Counted from the stretch's first letter, positions 7,185-18,816 are shown. The stretch is 53,276 nucleotides of DNA from Oscillospiraceae bacterium (GCA_015068085.1 SVLF01000013.1:1-53276), one strand, 5' to 3'. Program-made: numbers and translations. The notes: generated by a model from the letters alone, not told the origin.

Positions 7185-9698
7185 TTATTCTTCTGCTTCG
7201 GTATTTTCGGTGATCGCATCACCGGTTTCAGAAGCTTCTTCACTTTCTTCCTCATGCGGAGCTGCTGCAACGGAAATAACCTTTACATCCTCTCCTACGC
7301 GCATCAGAATAACACCGCGCGTTACTCGTCCGAAAGTACTGATTGTTTTTGCCGGCATTCTTATTATAACACCGTCATCGGATATTATCATAGCATCATT
7401 GGTGTCATCAACCATAATAACGCTTGCTATTTCACCTGTTTTCTCTGAAATGTTATAATTCATTATACCCTTGCCGTAACGGTTCTGCAAACGGTATTCA
7501 GATGCCTCTGTGCGTTTCCCGTAACCCTTTTCAGTAACGGTAAGAACATCCTTGCCTTCGCAAATAACCTCTGCTCCGATAATATAATCGCCTTCTGCAA
7601 GGTCAATACCGTAAACACCGCCGGCTTCTCTGCCTGTTGCGCGGATGTCTGAAGCCTTGAACTTGATTGCCATACCTCGGCGCGTTGCAAGAAATACCTC
7701 GCTGTCCTCAGCTGCAAGCATTACGGAAATAAGCTCATCGTCATCGTCAAGACCTATCGCGCGTACACCTGCCTTGCGGCTTGAGTCAACTCTGGAGAGC
7801 GCAATTCGTTTTACAACACCTGCACGTGTTGCCATAACAAGATAATGCTCATCATCAAATTCCTTTATCGAAAGCATTGCAGTTACCTTTTCATCCGACT
7901 CGAACGCAATAAGGTTTACTATGTTCATACCTACTGCAGTACGGCTTGATTCAGGTACCTGATAGCCCTTCATACGGTACATTCTGCCGCGTGTTGTGAA
8001 GAAGAGGAGCCAATCATGGCTGGATGCCGTGAACATAGTTGTCACAAAATCCTCTTCCTTCTGCTTCATACCGGAAACGCCGCGTCCTCCGCGGTTCTGT
8101 GAGCGGTATGTAGAAATCGGCATACGCTTTATATATCCGCGGTGAGTGAGAGTATATGCACAATCCTCAACCGGTATCAAATCCTCAAGGTCAATTTCAT
8201 CATCGACCGGAACAATTTCCGTCCTTCTTTCATCACCGTATTTATCCTTAATTACGGTAAGCTCATCCTTCAGGATGCCTGCAACAAGAGCGTCAGACTG
8301 AAGAACTTCTTTACAGAACGCTATTTTCTTCATAAGCTCGTTATACTCATTGTCAATCTTCTCGCGCTCAAGTCCCTGAAGTCTTGCAAGACGCATATCC
8401 AAAACCGCCTGAGCCTGAACATCGCTCATGCCAAATGTTTCCATAAGGCGCTGCTTTGCGTCATTATAGCTTGTGCGGATAATTCTTATAATCTCGTCGA
8501 TATGGTCAAGAGCAATACGGAGACCTTCTAATATATGTGCTCTTGCCTCTGCCTTTTTAAGCTCATATGCTGTTCTTCTTCTTATAACGTCCTTCTGGAA
8601 CATTATATACTGATCAAGAATATCACGGAGCGAGAGAGTTTTCGGCTTGTTATCAACAAGAGCAAGAAGAATTACGCCGAAGGTAGACTGCATCTGAGTA
8701 TGCTTGAAAAGCATATTAAGAACAACCTGCGGATTAGCTGTACGTGACAGCTCGATAACAACGCGGATACCCTCACGGCTACTCTCATCCTGAATATGAG
8801 TGATTCCTTCTATAACCTTATTCTTAACAAGCTCTGCAATATGCTCGATGAGACGAGCTTTGTTTACCATATACGGAAGCTCGGTTGCAACGATACGGAA
8901 GCGTCCGTTGTCAAACTCCTCAATCTCGGTTTTTGCACGAACCTTGAGATGTCCCTTACCGGTAGAGTACGCCGCGCGGATGCCCGCCATACCCATAATA
9001 ACACCGGCTGTCGGGAAATCCGGGCCTTTGATATGTTCCATAAGGTCAGAGAGTGTAGCCTCGGGATTATCTATAACCTCAATCGTCGCGTCAATAACCT
9101 CGGAGAGGTTGTGCGGCGGGATGTTAGTGGTCATACCGACGGCAATACCGTTACTTCCGTTTACAAGAAGGCTCGGTATGCGGGACGGAAGAACAGACGG
9201 CTCCTGATGATATCCGTCAAAGTTTGGCTGGAAATCAACCGTTTCCTTATCAATATCTGCAAGCATTTCAAGCGCAATCTTTGAAAGACGCGCTTCTGTG
9301 TAACGGTAAGCAGCGGCGGGGTCACCGTCAACAGAACCGAAGTTTCCGTGACCGTCAACCATCGGATAGCGCAGTGAGAACGGCTGTGCAAGACGTACCA
9401 TTGCATCGTAAACCGAGCTGTCACCGTGCGGATGGTATCTGCCAAGCACGTCACCGACAGTGGTTGCCGATTTTCTGTATGCCTTATCAGGCGTAAGCCC
9501 GTCCTCATACATAGTGTAAAGAATACGGCGGTGAACAGGCTTTAATCCGTCACGCACATCAGGAAGCGCACGTCCTACGATAACCGACATTGAATAGTCG
9601 ATATATGCGCGCTTCATTTCAGAATTAAGCTCAACATCTATTATTTTTTCAATTTCAAGATGATTAAGCGGTTTTTCTTCTCTTTTATTTTTAGACAT
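7185..9698 (-). CDS. gyrA: DNA gyrase subunit A
   Basis: An 837-residue type II topoisomerase subunit that cuts and rejoins DNA and, with GyrB, introduces negative supercoils. The catalytic tyrosine is Y133 in [11 protein letters not shown]. The quinolone-binding region reads GDSSVYDAM, with the wild-type serine (94) and aspartate (98). The C-terminal pinwheel domain contains the GyrA box QNRGGRG, separating it from ParC. The tail is acidic ([22 protein letters not shown] spread over the last residues). The start is ATG 9698, twelve bases after GGAGG, slightly long spacing; upstream in-frame codons come from the heptad-repeat leader. It lies 95 bases after gyrB in the minus-strand replication cluster. 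Confidence 0.97.
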   Translation of the reverse strand: MSKNKREEKPLNHLEIEKIIDVELNSEMKRAYIDYSMSVIVGRALPDVRDGLKPVHRRILYTMYEDGLTPDKAYRKSATTVGDVLGRYHPHGDSSVYDAMVRLAQPFSLRYPMVDGHGNFGSVDGDPAAAYRYTEARLSKIALEMLADIDKETVDFQPNFDGYHQEPSVLPSRIPSLLVNGSNGIAVGMTTNIPPHNLSEVIDATIEVIDNPEATLSDLMEHIKGPDFPTAGVIMGMAGIRAAYSTGKGHLKVRAKTEIEEFDNGRFRIVATELPYMVNKARLIEHIAELVKNKVIEGITHIQDESSREGIRVVIELSRTANPQVVLNMLFKHTQMQSTFGVILLALVDNKPKTLSLRDILDQYIMFQKDVIRRRTAYELKKAEARAHILEGLRIALDHIDEIIRIIRTSYNDAKQRLMETFGMSDVQAQAVLDMRLARLQGLEREKIDNEYNELMKKIAFCKEVLQSDALVAGILKDELTVIKDKYGDERRTEIVPVDDEIDLEDLIPVEDCAYTLTHRGYIKRMPISTYRSQNRGGRGVSGMKQKEEDFVTTMFTASSHDWLLFFTTRGRMYRMKGYQVPESSRTAVGMNIVNLIAFESDEKVTAMLSIKEFDDEHYLVMATRAGVVKRIALSRVDSSRKAGVRAIGLDDDDELISVMLAAEDSEVFLATRRGMAIKFKASDIRATGREAGGVYGIDLAEGDYIIGAEVICEGKDVLTVTEKGYGKRTEASEYRLQNRYGKGIMNYNISEKTGEIASVIMVDDTNDAMIISDDGVIIRMPAKTISTFGRVTRGVILMRVGEDVKVISVAAAPHEEESEEASETGDAITENTEAEE

Positions 9699-9727
9699 AG
9701 TACAAAAAAACCTCCGGGTTTTTTTTA

Positions 9728-9755
9728 ATGCAAAATGCAAAGTGCAAAATGCAAA
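9728..9755 (-). repeat. Four tandem heptads in the gyrA leader
   Basis: Four exact seven-base units read on the plus strand: ATGCAAA, ATGCAAA, GTGCAAA, ATGCAAA, followed by ATTATTT. They lie upstream of the gyrA ribosome binding site, and a near-identical array precedes gyrB at 11762-11789. Confidence 0.75.
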
Positions 9756-9793
9756 ATTATTTTAGTTTTTATTAAGTATTGACTTCTGACACC

Positions 9794-11758
<1,965 letters not shown>

Positions 11759-11761
11759 TTA

Positions 11762-11789
11762 ATGCAAAGTGCAATGTGCAAAATGCAAA
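11762..11789 (-). repeat. Four tandem heptads in the gyrB leader
   Basis: Units read on the plus strand: ATGCAAA, GTGCAAT, GTGCAAA, ATGCAAA, then ATTATTT. Together with the adjoining A/T run and GGAGGTTTTTTT, the whole 50-base leader matches the gyrA leader. Confidence 0.75.
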
Positions 11790-11853
11790 ATTATTTCAAT
11801 AATAACATTGATTTTTCAATTATTAAGCATTCTTCATATCAGAAATGAATTTT

Positions 11854-12114
11854 TTATTCCTGGATAAGCTCCTCACTTCTTTTTTGAAGTGTTTGTGAAG
11901 AAATTTGAGATATATATACGCGCTCACGGTTACCGTCACGCGTTACAATAAACGAGCGTGGAATATCATCACACACGTTTATTACATGGTTTGCTTTTTC
12001 CTTTTGTGCAAGAAAAGCACGTGTCCTTTTTGACTGAGATGTTATCTCAAGATCAAAAACACCAATTATGCTTGATTTCGGAAGTAATTTTCCTCTTCCT
12101 ATATGAAGAAACAC
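11854..12114 (-). CDS. remB: DUF370 regulator, RemB-like
   Basis: An 86-residue DUF370 protein. In Bacillus subtilis the equivalent gene (yaaB, renamed remB) has the same position between recF and gyrB, and its paralogue RemA is a DNA-binding matrix regulator. The sequence has the family start FLHIGRGKLLPKSSIIGVFDLE, broken here as FLHIG then LLPKSSIIGVFDLE, and a later SFIVTRDG...VYISQISSQTL. The start is GTG 12114, eight bases after AAGGAG, 16 bases downstream of the recF stop. Assignment rests on sequence and synteny; its exact role in Clostridia is not established. Confidence 0.85.
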   Translation of the reverse strand: MFLHIGRGKLLPKSSIIGVFDLEITSQSKRTRAFLAQKEKANHVINVCDDIPRSFIVTRDGNRERVYISQISSQTLQKRSEELIQE

Positions 12115-12130
12115 TTATAAAACTCCTTCA

Positions 12131-13243
12131 TCATTCATTATTCCTTTTATCTATAATCCTGCCGTCTTCAACCGTAAATATCCTTCCTTTAGAAAGCTCA
12201 GAAAACATACTTGGATCGCAACCGGTTATTATCGTCTGTCCGCGATTTACGTCATTTAAAAGAAAGGATCGGCGCGATGGGTCAAGCTCGCTTAAAACAT
12301 CATCCAGAAGAAGAATAGGCGCTTCTCCGGAATCCTTTTCTATCACAGCGTGTTCGGCAACCTTAAGTGACAGCACGCACGAACGTATCTGTCCCTGAGA
12401 TCCGAAATCACGGGCAGAGTTTCCGTTTACCGATACGGTAAAATCATCTCTGTGAGTTCCAACAAGACAAAATCCACTTGCAAATTCCGCTTCTTTCCGG
12501 CGTTTGAGATGTTCAAGAATAAATCTTGCATTATTTTTATCAGTATGGTTTGAAATCGCGCTGTCGCAATTATATTTTACAGAAATAACATCTTTTCCGC
12601 CGGAGATTTTTTTCATTGTTTCGCTTGCAGTTACATTAATTGCTTTTATGAACTCTCCGCGCTCATACGTTATGTATGCCGCGCATTTCGCCAGCTTTTC
12701 ATTTAAAACATCTACATAATCATAATATATATGCCTGCTTTTCTCATCCTTGAGAATTTTTCTCTTACTCTCTATCAGCTTGTTATGCTCTGCAAGAGCT
12801 TCAATATATGCCGGAAGCATCTGAGACAAAGCTATATTCATATATCTGCGCCTGTTCGCAGGACCTTCTTTTATAAGCTGAAGATCATCCGGAGAAAAAA
12901 CAACTGTTTTTATAAGACCTATATGATTGCGTGGGCTTCTTTCCCTTACACCATTAACAAAAAGCTGCCTTCCTGCCCGTGAAAGAATACATTTTACTTC
13001 AACATCACGTTCATAAGCTATAAAAGTTCCTTTTATCTCCGCATATTCACGCTCTTTCATTATTGCATCCGCATCCCGGCTTCCGCGAAACGGTTTTAAG
13101 CAGGAAAGATAAAAAATCGATTCGAGAAGATTTGTTTTACCCTGCGCATTTTCACCGAAAATAATATTCTGACCTTCTGAAAACTCTATTTCTTCATTTT
13201 CATAATTGCGAAAATCAGAAAGTTTTAATCTTTTTATCTGCAT
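12131..13243 (-). CDS. recF: DNA replication and repair protein RecF
   Basis: A 370-residue SMC-like ATPase that helps load RecA at gaps behind RecO and RecR. Walker A is GENAQGKTN (about 31-39), the N-terminal LKLSDFRNY is typical, the signature region is FGSQGQIRS, and Walker B is ILLLDDVLSELD. The ATG overlaps the dnaN stop in TAATG, showing translational coupling. The small S4-domain gene (rlbA/yaaA) that lies between dnaN and recF in Bacillus is absent. Confidence 0.96.
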   Translation of the reverse strand: MQIKRLKLSDFRNYENEEIEFSEGQNIIFGENAQGKTNLLESIFYLSCLKPFRGSRDADAIMKEREYAEIKGTFIAYERDVEVKCILSRAGRQLFVNGVRERSPRNHIGLIKTVVFSPDDLQLIKEGPANRRRYMNIALSQMLPAYIEALAEHNKLIESKRKILKDEKSRHIYYDYVDVLNEKLAKCAAYITYERGEFIKAINVTASETMKKISGGKDVISVKYNCDSAISNHTDKNNARFILEHLKRRKEAEFASGFCLVGTHRDDFTVSVNGNSARDFGSQGQIRSCVLSLKVAEHAVIEKDSGEAPILLLDDVLSELDPSRRSFLLNDVNRGQTIITGCDPSMFSELSKGRIFTVEDGRIIDKRNNE

Positions 13244-14352
13244 TATTCTGCTTTAAGACGAACAGGAAGAATAAGATGGAGATACTCTCCTCCCTCCGGC
13301 GGAGTGATGAGGATAGGAGCTACATGTGTATTAAGCTCAAGATCCAGCTCATCATCCGGAGACGCACGCAAAGCATCAAGAATAAACTTATGGTTAAAGC
13401 CTATTTCAAGATTTTCGCCTTTATTAAGAAGAGCACATTCATCCTGAGAGCTTCCGACAGGTGTACGGCAAGAAATAAAGAGCGTATTTTCCGAAAACTT
13501 TAAATGAATCGGGTTTTTTATTCTTTCGCTTATAAGAATTGAAACTCGCTCGATCGTTGTTATAAGATCACGGCGGTTTACGCGAACCTTAAATGTACCG
13601 CTTTTCGGAACAGCTTTCTTATAATTTAAAAACTCACCCTCCAGAATTCTTGAAATAATCATTGATCCGCCAAGACGGAAAATGATATGTTTTTTACCGA
13701 CACAGATTGATGCTTCTTCATCAGACTCTGCACAGAGCTTTTCAACTTCTTTAAGAGTAAGCCCGGGAACAACGAAATGGAAATTTTCTTCTTCACTTTC
13801 GTTTTCAATTTCTGCCGTTCTGTAAGAAAGACGGAAACCATCAACCGAAACAACCGTTACGCGGTTTCCCTCTACATCGAAAAGAGAACCGGTATGAACA
13901 GGCTTTGATTCATCTCCGCTTATTGCAAAAATGGTCTGGGAAATCATTTTCTTAAGGTCACCCTGACGAAGATTTAAAAAGTACTTTTTTTCAATATCCG
14001 GAAGTGAAGGGAAATCCTTTGCTGAAAGACAAACAACTTCATGACGGACATTTCCGCAGGTAACGGTCGCCATAAGATTATCGTCTGTTGTAAATGTTAC
14101 GGGTTCATCAGGAAGCAAACGGATAATATCAGAGAAAATTTTTGCGTTTACAACAATTATACCCTGCTCTTCAATTTCCGCCGGAACGGTTACGCGGATA
14201 CCTATTGAAAGGTCGTATCCTGTAAGAGTAAGCTCGCGTCCGCAATTTATGAGAATACCCTCCATTACAGGAACAGAGCTTTTTGTCGCTACTGCCCATG
14301 ATGTTTTTGCAATTGCAGATGAAAGAACTGATTTTTCACAAACAAATTTCAT
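13243..14352 (-). CDS. dnaN: DNA polymerase III sliding clamp (beta subunit)
   Basis: A 369-residue clamp that dimerises around DNA and tethers the replicative polymerase. The three beta-clamp folds are evident from the N-terminal MKFVCEKSVLSSAI and KSSVPVMEGILI, the middle domain HTGSLFDVEGN, and the C-terminal PILITPPEGGEYLHLILPVRL, which carries the usual PVR/PMR-type ending. ATG 14352 follows AAAGGA by about seven bases. It is separated from dnaA by the presumed origin and overlaps recF. Confidence 0.97.
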   Translation of the reverse strand: MKFVCEKSVLSSAIAKTSWAVATKSSVPVMEGILINCGRELTLTGYDLSIGIRVTVPAEIEEQGIIVVNAKIFSDIIRLLPDEPVTFTTDDNLMATVTCGNVRHEVVCLSAKDFPSLPDIEKKYFLNLRQGDLKKMISQTIFAISGDESKPVHTGSLFDVEGNRVTVVSVDGFRLSYRTAEIENESEEENFHFVVPGLTLKEVEKLCAESDEEASICVGKKHIIFRLGGSMIISRILEGEFLNYKKAVPKSGTFKVRVNRRDLITTIERVSILISERIKNPIHLKFSENTLFISCRTPVGSSQDECALLNKGENLEIGFNHKFILDALRASPDDELDLELNTHVAPILITPPEGGEYLHLILPVRLKAE

Positions 14353-14394
14353 AACTGATTTTCCTTTCTGCGGAAATTTATAGATTTATAATTA

Positions 14395-14664
14395 GTCGTT
14401 TTTTCGTGCTATGATAAATTTTTTATTTTTTTTCTTAAAAAGCGAATATTCTTCTTTATAAAAGAATATAATATATATTTTAGTATTTATAGTAGGGCCT
14501 GTGGAAATTGTGGAAAAGTGTTTTTTTCGGCAAAATAAAGCGAATTGCGACTCCAAAGCATCTTTTGGAAAAAGAATGGAGTTTTAAACAGGACACCTTG
14601 GGATAACTTTTATCCCAAGCCCTTCCCTGTGAAATCCACAGACATCCTGTGGAAAGATTTTTAT
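14395..14664. other. oriC: Presumed replication origin (oriC) in the dnaA-dnaN gap
   Basis: The 312-base gap between dnaA and dnaN has an AT-rich block (14395-14495) next to DnaA-box-like sites. On the minus strand the boxes are TTTTCCACA (14517-14509), ATTTCCACA (14508-14500) and CTTTCCACA (14656-14648); AAATCCACA is on the plus strand (14632-14640). Directly after the paired boxes, the minus strand reads GGCCC then CTA-CTA-TAA-ATA-CTA. That matches the box, GC-cluster and DnaA-trio order known from Bacillus subtilis. A perfect 10-bp inverted repeat (14597-14619, CTTGGGATAA arms) lies nearer dnaA. No box is a perfect TTATCCACA, so exact sites are tentative. Confidence 0.75.
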
Positions 14665-15972
14665 TTACGGAGTGAGAACCGAGTTTTTAACATCTGCGAT
14701 TTTTTCTTTCAGCGCCTGATCTGTTTTAAGCTGTTCTTCAAGCGAGTCAACCGCGTATTTAATGGTAGTGTGGTCTTTTCCGAAAACCTTTCCCATCTTC
14801 GGGAAGGATTCATGCGTCATATGGCGGACCATATACATTGCTATTTTTCTCGGCTCGGAAACCTTTGAAGAGCGGTCTTTACCAAGAATGTCGGAAGCGT
14901 CAATTTCAAAGTATTTTGCAACAGCCTTGATAATAAACTCCGGTGTCGGATTAATCCACGGGTTTTCTGCAAATATGTCTCGTATGGCTCGTTCTGCTGC
15001 CTGGAGACCGTCAGTATCCTGAAGAAGATCGCGATAAGCAAGAAGCTTATGTACCGCACCTTCAAGCTGGCGGACGTTAGCAGTAACGTTATTTGAGATA
15101 AGCTCTTTCTGTTCAGTTGTAAGCTTAAGACCTATAAGGTCTGCTTTAAGGCTTACGATAGCCATTCGTGTTTCAAAGTCCGGAGGCTCAATGTCTGCAA
15201 GAAGCCCCCATTCAAAACGAGTTTTAAGTCTTTCCTCAAGCTTTGCCATTTCTTTCGGTGGGCGGTCAGATGTAAGAACAATCTGTTTGTGGGATTCATG
15301 AAGAGCATTGAAGGTATGGAAAAATTCTTCCTGTGTGCTTTCTTTGCCTGCGATAAACTGAATATCGTCAACCAAAAGAATATCGGAATTTCTGTATTTT
15401 TCGCGGAATTGAGGAAGGGTTCCGCTTTGTATTGCAGCGATAAGTTCGATAGTAAAATCCTCGCTCTTTATGTATGTTATTTTAGCTTTTGGATTTTTCT
15501 TTCTTATTGTTCCTGCAATAGCGTAAAGAAGATGGGTTTTTCCAAGTCCGGAGCCACCGTGAATAAGAAGAGGATTGTAGGTTGTTCCCGGCATCTCCGC
15601 AACAGCCTTTGCTGCAGCGTGAGCAAATTTGTTGGACGAACCGACAATAAATTTTTCAAATGAATATTCATCGTAGTTTGAGAAGGTCTGTGTTTCCGGA
15701 GAAAGAGAGCCTTCATATTCATCTTCTGTATAAATCGCAAATTTCATCGGAACCGAAAAAAGTGCGAAAAGAGCATCGTTTATCTTTTGAGTATAATATT
15801 TTTCAATGGTCGTTTTTTTGAAGTCTGCGGGCGTAACGAGAACCAGGCAATCATCACGAAGCTCTACTGCGCGGATATCCTCAAACCATGTCTGGATAGT
15901 AACTTCAAGCAGGCCATATTCTTCTTTCATTATTTGCAGAACTCTCTTTAAGACATCTGCGGCATTGTTCAT
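14665..15972 (-). CDS. dnaA: Chromosomal replication initiator protein DnaA
   Basis: A 435-residue AAA+ initiator that binds DnaA boxes and opens the origin. Domain I is at 1-75, a short linker follows, and domain III has Walker A GGSGLGKTH (about 138-146) and Walker B ILLVDDIQF. Domain IV ends with the DnaA signature FGKDHTTIKYAV and a helix-turn-helix. ATG 15972 is preceded by a weak GGGGGAA. The gene diverges from rpmH, the classic arrangement near a bacterial origin. Domain II is shorter than in Bacillus. Confidence 0.97.
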   Translation of the reverse strand: MNNAADVLKRVLQIMKEEYGLLEVTIQTWFEDIRAVELRDDCLVLVTPADFKKTTIEKYYTQKINDALFALFSVPMKFAIYTEDEYEGSLSPETQTFSNYDEYSFEKFIVGSSNKFAHAAAKAVAEMPGTTYNPLLIHGGSGLGKTHLLYAIAGTIRKKNPKAKITYIKSEDFTIELIAAIQSGTLPQFREKYRNSDILLVDDIQFIAGKESTQEEFFHTFNALHESHKQIVLTSDRPPKEMAKLEERLKTRFEWGLLADIEPPDFETRMAIVSLKADLIGLKLTTEQKELISNNVTANVRQLEGAVHKLLAYRDLLQDTDGLQAAERAIRDIFAENPWINPTPEFIIKAVAKYFEIDASDILGKDRSSKVSEPRKIAMYMVRHMTHESFPKMGKVFGKDHTTIKYAVDSLEEQLKTDQALKEKIADVKNSVLTP

Positions 15973-16007
15973 AGGTCAATTTCCCCCACTATAATTTTTA
16001 CTTTATT

Positions 16008-16036
16008 ATTATAACAGAAAACAGCATTTTTGTAAA
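16008..16036 (-). promoter_or_regulatory. dnaA promoter
   Basis: On the minus strand TTTACA (16036-16031), 17 bases and perfect TATAAT (16013-16008), giving a leader of about 30 bases. Confidence 0.7.
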
Positions 16037-16108
16037 TAATAATTTACATATTATAATTAAAGAAAATTGAATTTTACCAATGAAATTTGAAAAATAACAA
16101 AAAAACAG

Positions 16109-16138
16109 TTGACAATTTGCTATGACTTATTTTATAAT
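16109..16138 (+). promoter_or_regulatory. rpmH operon promoter
   Basis: TTGACA (16109-16114), 18 bases and TATAAT (16133-16138), about 80 bases before rpmH. The dnaA-rpmH gap is strongly AT-rich but shows no DnaA box. Confidence 0.75.
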
Positions 16139-16217
16139 AGACAATGACACTGTATCGAATAAGTGTGTCAAGGTATAAAACCTTACGCATCAAAATTATT
16201 ATCGGAGGTGTAAAATA

Positions 16218-16352
16218 ATGGTACGTACTTATCAGCCGAAAAAGCTTCATCGCTCAAAGGTTCACGGTTTCCGCAAGAGAATGGCAACCCGTAACGGACG
16301 CAAGGTTCTCTCTGCACGCCGCGCTAAGGGCAGAAACAGGCTTACTCACTAA
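16218..16352 (+). CDS. rpmH: 50S ribosomal protein L34
   Basis: A 44-residue, highly basic ribosomal protein. It starts [19 protein letters not shown] and continues [20 protein letters not shown], the invariant L34 pattern. GGAGG lies nine bases before the ATG. It is the first gene of the rpmH-rnpA-yidD-yidC-jag run. Confidence 0.98.
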   Translation: MVRTYQPKKLHRSKVHGFRKRMATRNGRKVLSARRAKGRNRLTH

Positions 16353-16364
16353 GTCACAATACGC

Positions 16365-16398
16365 CGGAGCGGAAGGAATTTAAGAAAGCTCCGCTCCG
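16365..16398 (+). promoter_or_regulatory. Hairpin between rpmH and rnpA
   Basis: CGGAGCGGA (16365-16373) pairs perfectly with TCCGCTCCG (16390-16398) but an A run, not a T run, follows. It could be a processing or stability element that sets more L34 than RnpA; not a canonical terminator. Confidence 0.45.
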
Positions 16399-16476
16399 CA
16401 AAAAAAGATTTAGCTCATGACGCGTCCTGGATTTTTTATCCCGTCCGGGCTTTTTCTTTTATACGGAGATATTTTT

Positions 16477-16824
16477 ATGAAACAAACGGTTTCTATCAAG
16501 CTCAACCGCGACTTCAGAATGATTTATAAACGCGGTAAAAGTGCAGTGTCACCCGTTCTTGCAATGTATGCAAGAAAAAACAAATTAAGCTCTAACAGAA
16601 TAGGTATAACCGTAAGCACAAAGGTTGGAAAAGCCGTTGTGCGCAATCGCGTGCGCCGACGCATCCGTGAGGCGTATCGGATAAACGAAGGTCGCTTTTT
16701 GCCGGGATATGATATTATCATTGTTTCACGTGTCCGTGCTGCAAGCGTTTCCTTTTGTGAGATAGAGAAGAACCTTCTCAAGTTATCCGGAAGTTTAGGG
16801 CTTCTTTCGGAGGAGAAGGAATGA
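16477..16824 (+). CDS. rnpA: Ribonuclease P protein component
   Basis: A 115-residue basic protein that supports the RNase P RNA in 5' maturation of tRNAs. The RNR signature is seen in [15 protein letters not shown] (about 59-73), after the N-terminal [14 protein letters not shown] typical of the family. ATG 16477 is seven bases after GGAGA; an in-frame ATG at 16417 has no binding site. Its end overlaps yidD by four bases. Confidence 0.95.
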   Translation: MKQTVSIKLNRDFRMIYKRGKSAVSPVLAMYARKNKLSSNRIGITVSTKVGKAVVRNRVRRRIREAYRINEGRFLPGYDIIIVSRVRAASVSFCEIEKNLLKLSGSLGLLSEEKE

Positions 16825-17033
16825 AGAGTCTTCTCATATTTTTAATCAGATTTTACAGACGTTGCGTATCACCAAACCGTATGCCGTGTTGCCGCTTTAC
16901 GCCTACCTGCTCGGCATATGCGCTTGAGGCAATTGAAAAATACGGCGTCTTCAAGGGCGGATATCTTGCAATAAGAAGGATTTTGCGGTGTCATCCGTTC
17001 TCTAAAAAATCGGGATACGATCCCGTACCGTAA
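16821..17033 (+). CDS. yidD: Membrane protein insertion efficiency factor YidD
   Basis: A 70-residue protein of the YidD (DUF37) family that assists YidC-dependent insertion. Conserved features are [26 protein letters not shown] and the C-terminal [18 protein letters not shown]; the cysteines are in the family positions. The ATG overlaps the rnpA stop, so translation is coupled. The length is normal. Confidence 0.95.
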   Translation: MKSLLIFLIRFYRRCVSPNRMPCCRFTPTCSAYALEAIEKYGVFKGGYLAIRRILRCHPFSKKSGYDPVP

Positions 17034-17068
17034 TGTATTAATCATCAAAACCGGAGGTTTTTATATTT

Positions 17069-17917
17069 ATGTTTACAGCATTAATAGTAGAGCCGTTCGG
17101 GTGGCTTTTAAAGATTTGTTATAATCTTGTCGGAAATTACGGTGTGGCAATAATCATCTTTACTCTTCTTTCAAAGCTTGTAATTTTGCCTTTCCAGATG
17201 AAAAGTAAAAAAAGTATGATGGAAATGCAAAAGCTTCAGCCGAAGCTTCGTGAGCTCGAAAAAAAGTATAAGGATGATAAAGAGCGCTATGCGCTTGAAA
17301 CACAGAAGCTTTATAAAAAAGAAGGGGTTTCAATGTTCGGCGGATGTCTGCCGATGCTTATAACCCTTCCTATTATGATAGGGCTTTATTCTGTTGTCCG
17401 TCAGCCTCTTACTTATATTTTTGACATTACACCCGAACAGATTCAGGCGCTTGCCGATGCTTTCCGTGCGGCCGGCGCAAAGATTACGTCTACAAGCGGA
17501 TATATGCTTCAGATTGATGTTTCTTCTCTCCTGTCAAAGTATCCGGACATTGTGGCAAGCATTACTCCGAATCTTACAGACCTTGATTTTAATTTTCTTG
17601 GAATTGATTTGTCTTTGATTCCGAATTTCAAGTACATCACAATTCTTTGGATAATTCCTGTTCTTTCCGGTCTTACAGCGTGGCTTTCAAACATTCTTAT
17701 TCGTCGCAGTCAGGGAACACAGCTTACTGAGCAGGCAGCTGCAACAAACGGTATGATGAATATTATGATGCCGCTTATGTCGGTCTGGATTGCATTTATG
17801 GTTCCTGCAAGTCTTGGACTTTACTGGATTATATCGAATGTTTTGACTGCAGTTCAGGAACCGATTCTTACAGCATACTACAAAAATAAGGCTAAAAAAG
17901 CCGAGGAGGAAAAATAA
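17069..17917 (+). CDS. yidC: Membrane protein insertase YidC/Oxa1 (SpoIIIJ-like)
   Basis: A 282-residue insertase with about five membrane segments (near residues 5-25, 25-45, 85-110, 190-215 and 235-265) and the cytoplasmic coiled hairpin QKLQPKLRELEKKYKDDKERY. GGCLPMLITLPIMIGLY is the family motif. The groove residue that is arginine in Bacillus SpoIIIJ aligns with lysine here (K36, LLSKLVILPF); the charge is kept. No lipobox cysteine is seen at the N-terminus. GGAGG precedes ATG 17069, and the jag ribosome binding site lies inside the last codons. Confidence 0.95.
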   Translation: MFTALIVEPFGWLLKICYNLVGNYGVAIIIFTLLSKLVILPFQMKSKKSMMEMQKLQPKLRELEKKYKDDKERYALETQKLYKKEGVSMFGGCLPMLITLPIMIGLYSVVRQPLTYIFDITPEQIQALADAFRAAGAKITSTSGYMLQIDVSSLLSKYPDIVASITPNLTDLDFNFLGIDLSLIPNFKYITILWIIPVLSGLTAWLSNILIRRSQGTQLTEQAAATNGMMNIMMPLMSVWIAFMVPASLGLYWIISNVLTAVQEPILTAYYKNKAKKAEEEK

Positions 17918-17920
17918 AAG

Positions 17921-18721
17921 ATGGCACAGAGTATTGAAATCAGTGCAAAGACAATAGATGCCGCTATAGAAAAAGGTCTTTTGGAGCTTTCTCTTCAGCG
18001 TGAAGATGTTACCGTTGAAGTTCTTGAAAATCCGAAATCGGGATTTTTGGGAATCGGTGCAGTTCCTGCAAAAATTCTTATGACGGTTATTGGCTCTGAC
18101 GGAGCTGTTCCGGAAAAAAAAGAGAAAAAGGCAGAAAAAGAAGAAAAAAAGATTGAAATGAAGGCTGAAAAGCAGGTAGTTAAAGAAGAAAAGAAAGAAA
18201 AAAAGGAGACTGTTCCGGCAACGGGCGAGGCTGCAGAGTTTCTTTCCAAGGTTCTTTCATTTATCTGCGAGGATGTTCATCTTGAACAGCATAAGTGCTC
18301 GGATGAAGGAACAGTAAGCTTTGAAATTGTCGGTGAAAACCTTGGCGGAATAATCGGACGTCGCGGAGAAACGCTCGATGCTCTTCAGCACCTTGCAAAT
18401 CTTGCGGTTAACGGCTCCGGTAAAGAAAAGGTTCGTGTTCTTCTTGACGCAGAAAATTACCGCGAAAAGAGAGAAGAATCTCTTGTAAAGTTTGCAGAGC
18501 GTGCTGCAAGTCAGGTTCTCAAATATAAGAGAAGCAAGGCTTTAGAGCCGATGAACGCATATGAGCGTCATATCATTCATGCTGCACTTCAGGATAAAGA
18601 AAATATATCCACATCTTCTGTTGGAACAGATCCGAACAGACGTGTTATCATCAACTACACCGGTCCTGATGCGCGTCCGTCACGTCCCCCGCGCAGACGT
18701 TATAATAATTACAATAAGTAA
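17921..18721 (+). CDS. jag: RNA-binding protein Jag/KhpB (Jag_N-KH-R3H)
   Basis: A 266-residue cytoplasmic RNA-binding protein, normally partnered with KhpA and linked to cell division and envelope control. The Jag_N domain is at about 3-55, with KSGFLGIGAVPAKI. A highly charged Lys/Glu linker covers 60-95. The KH domain has IIGRRGETLDALQHL (about 145-160) and the C-terminal R3H domain includes AYERHIIHAAL and ends before PSRPPRRRYNN. It begins three bases after the yidC stop. The next genes in Bacillus, mnmE and mnmG, do not follow. Confidence 0.95.
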   Translation: MAQSIEISAKTIDAAIEKGLLELSLQREDVTVEVLENPKSGFLGIGAVPAKILMTVIGSDGAVPEKKEKKAEKEEKKIEMKAEKQVVKEEKKEKKETVPATGEAAEFLSKVLSFICEDVHLEQHKCSDEGTVSFEIVGENLGGIIGRRGETLDALQHLANLAVNGSGKEKVRVLLDAENYREKREESLVKFAERAASQVLKYKRSKALEPMNAYERHIIHAALQDKENISTSSVGTDPNRRVIINYTGPDARPSRPPRRRYNNYNK

Positions 18722-18731
18722 TATTAAAGAT

Positions 18732-18777
18732 AAAAACAACCGTATGTTATCAAAACTGCGGTTGTTTTTGTTTTTTT
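18732..18777 (+). terminator. Terminator of the rpmH-jag run
   Basis: AAAAACAACCG (18732-18742) pairs with CGGTTGTTTTT (18759-18769), then a long T run. Confidence 0.85.
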
Positions 18778-18816
18778 AGAGAAAAAATTATATTGATTTA
18801 AATTACAAAAATCCTT

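Noticed and set aside
7185-9698. Topoisomerase IV subunit (parC) instead of gyrA
   Set aside because: The GyrA box QNRGGRG and the gyrB-gyrA order near dnaA settle it as gyrA.
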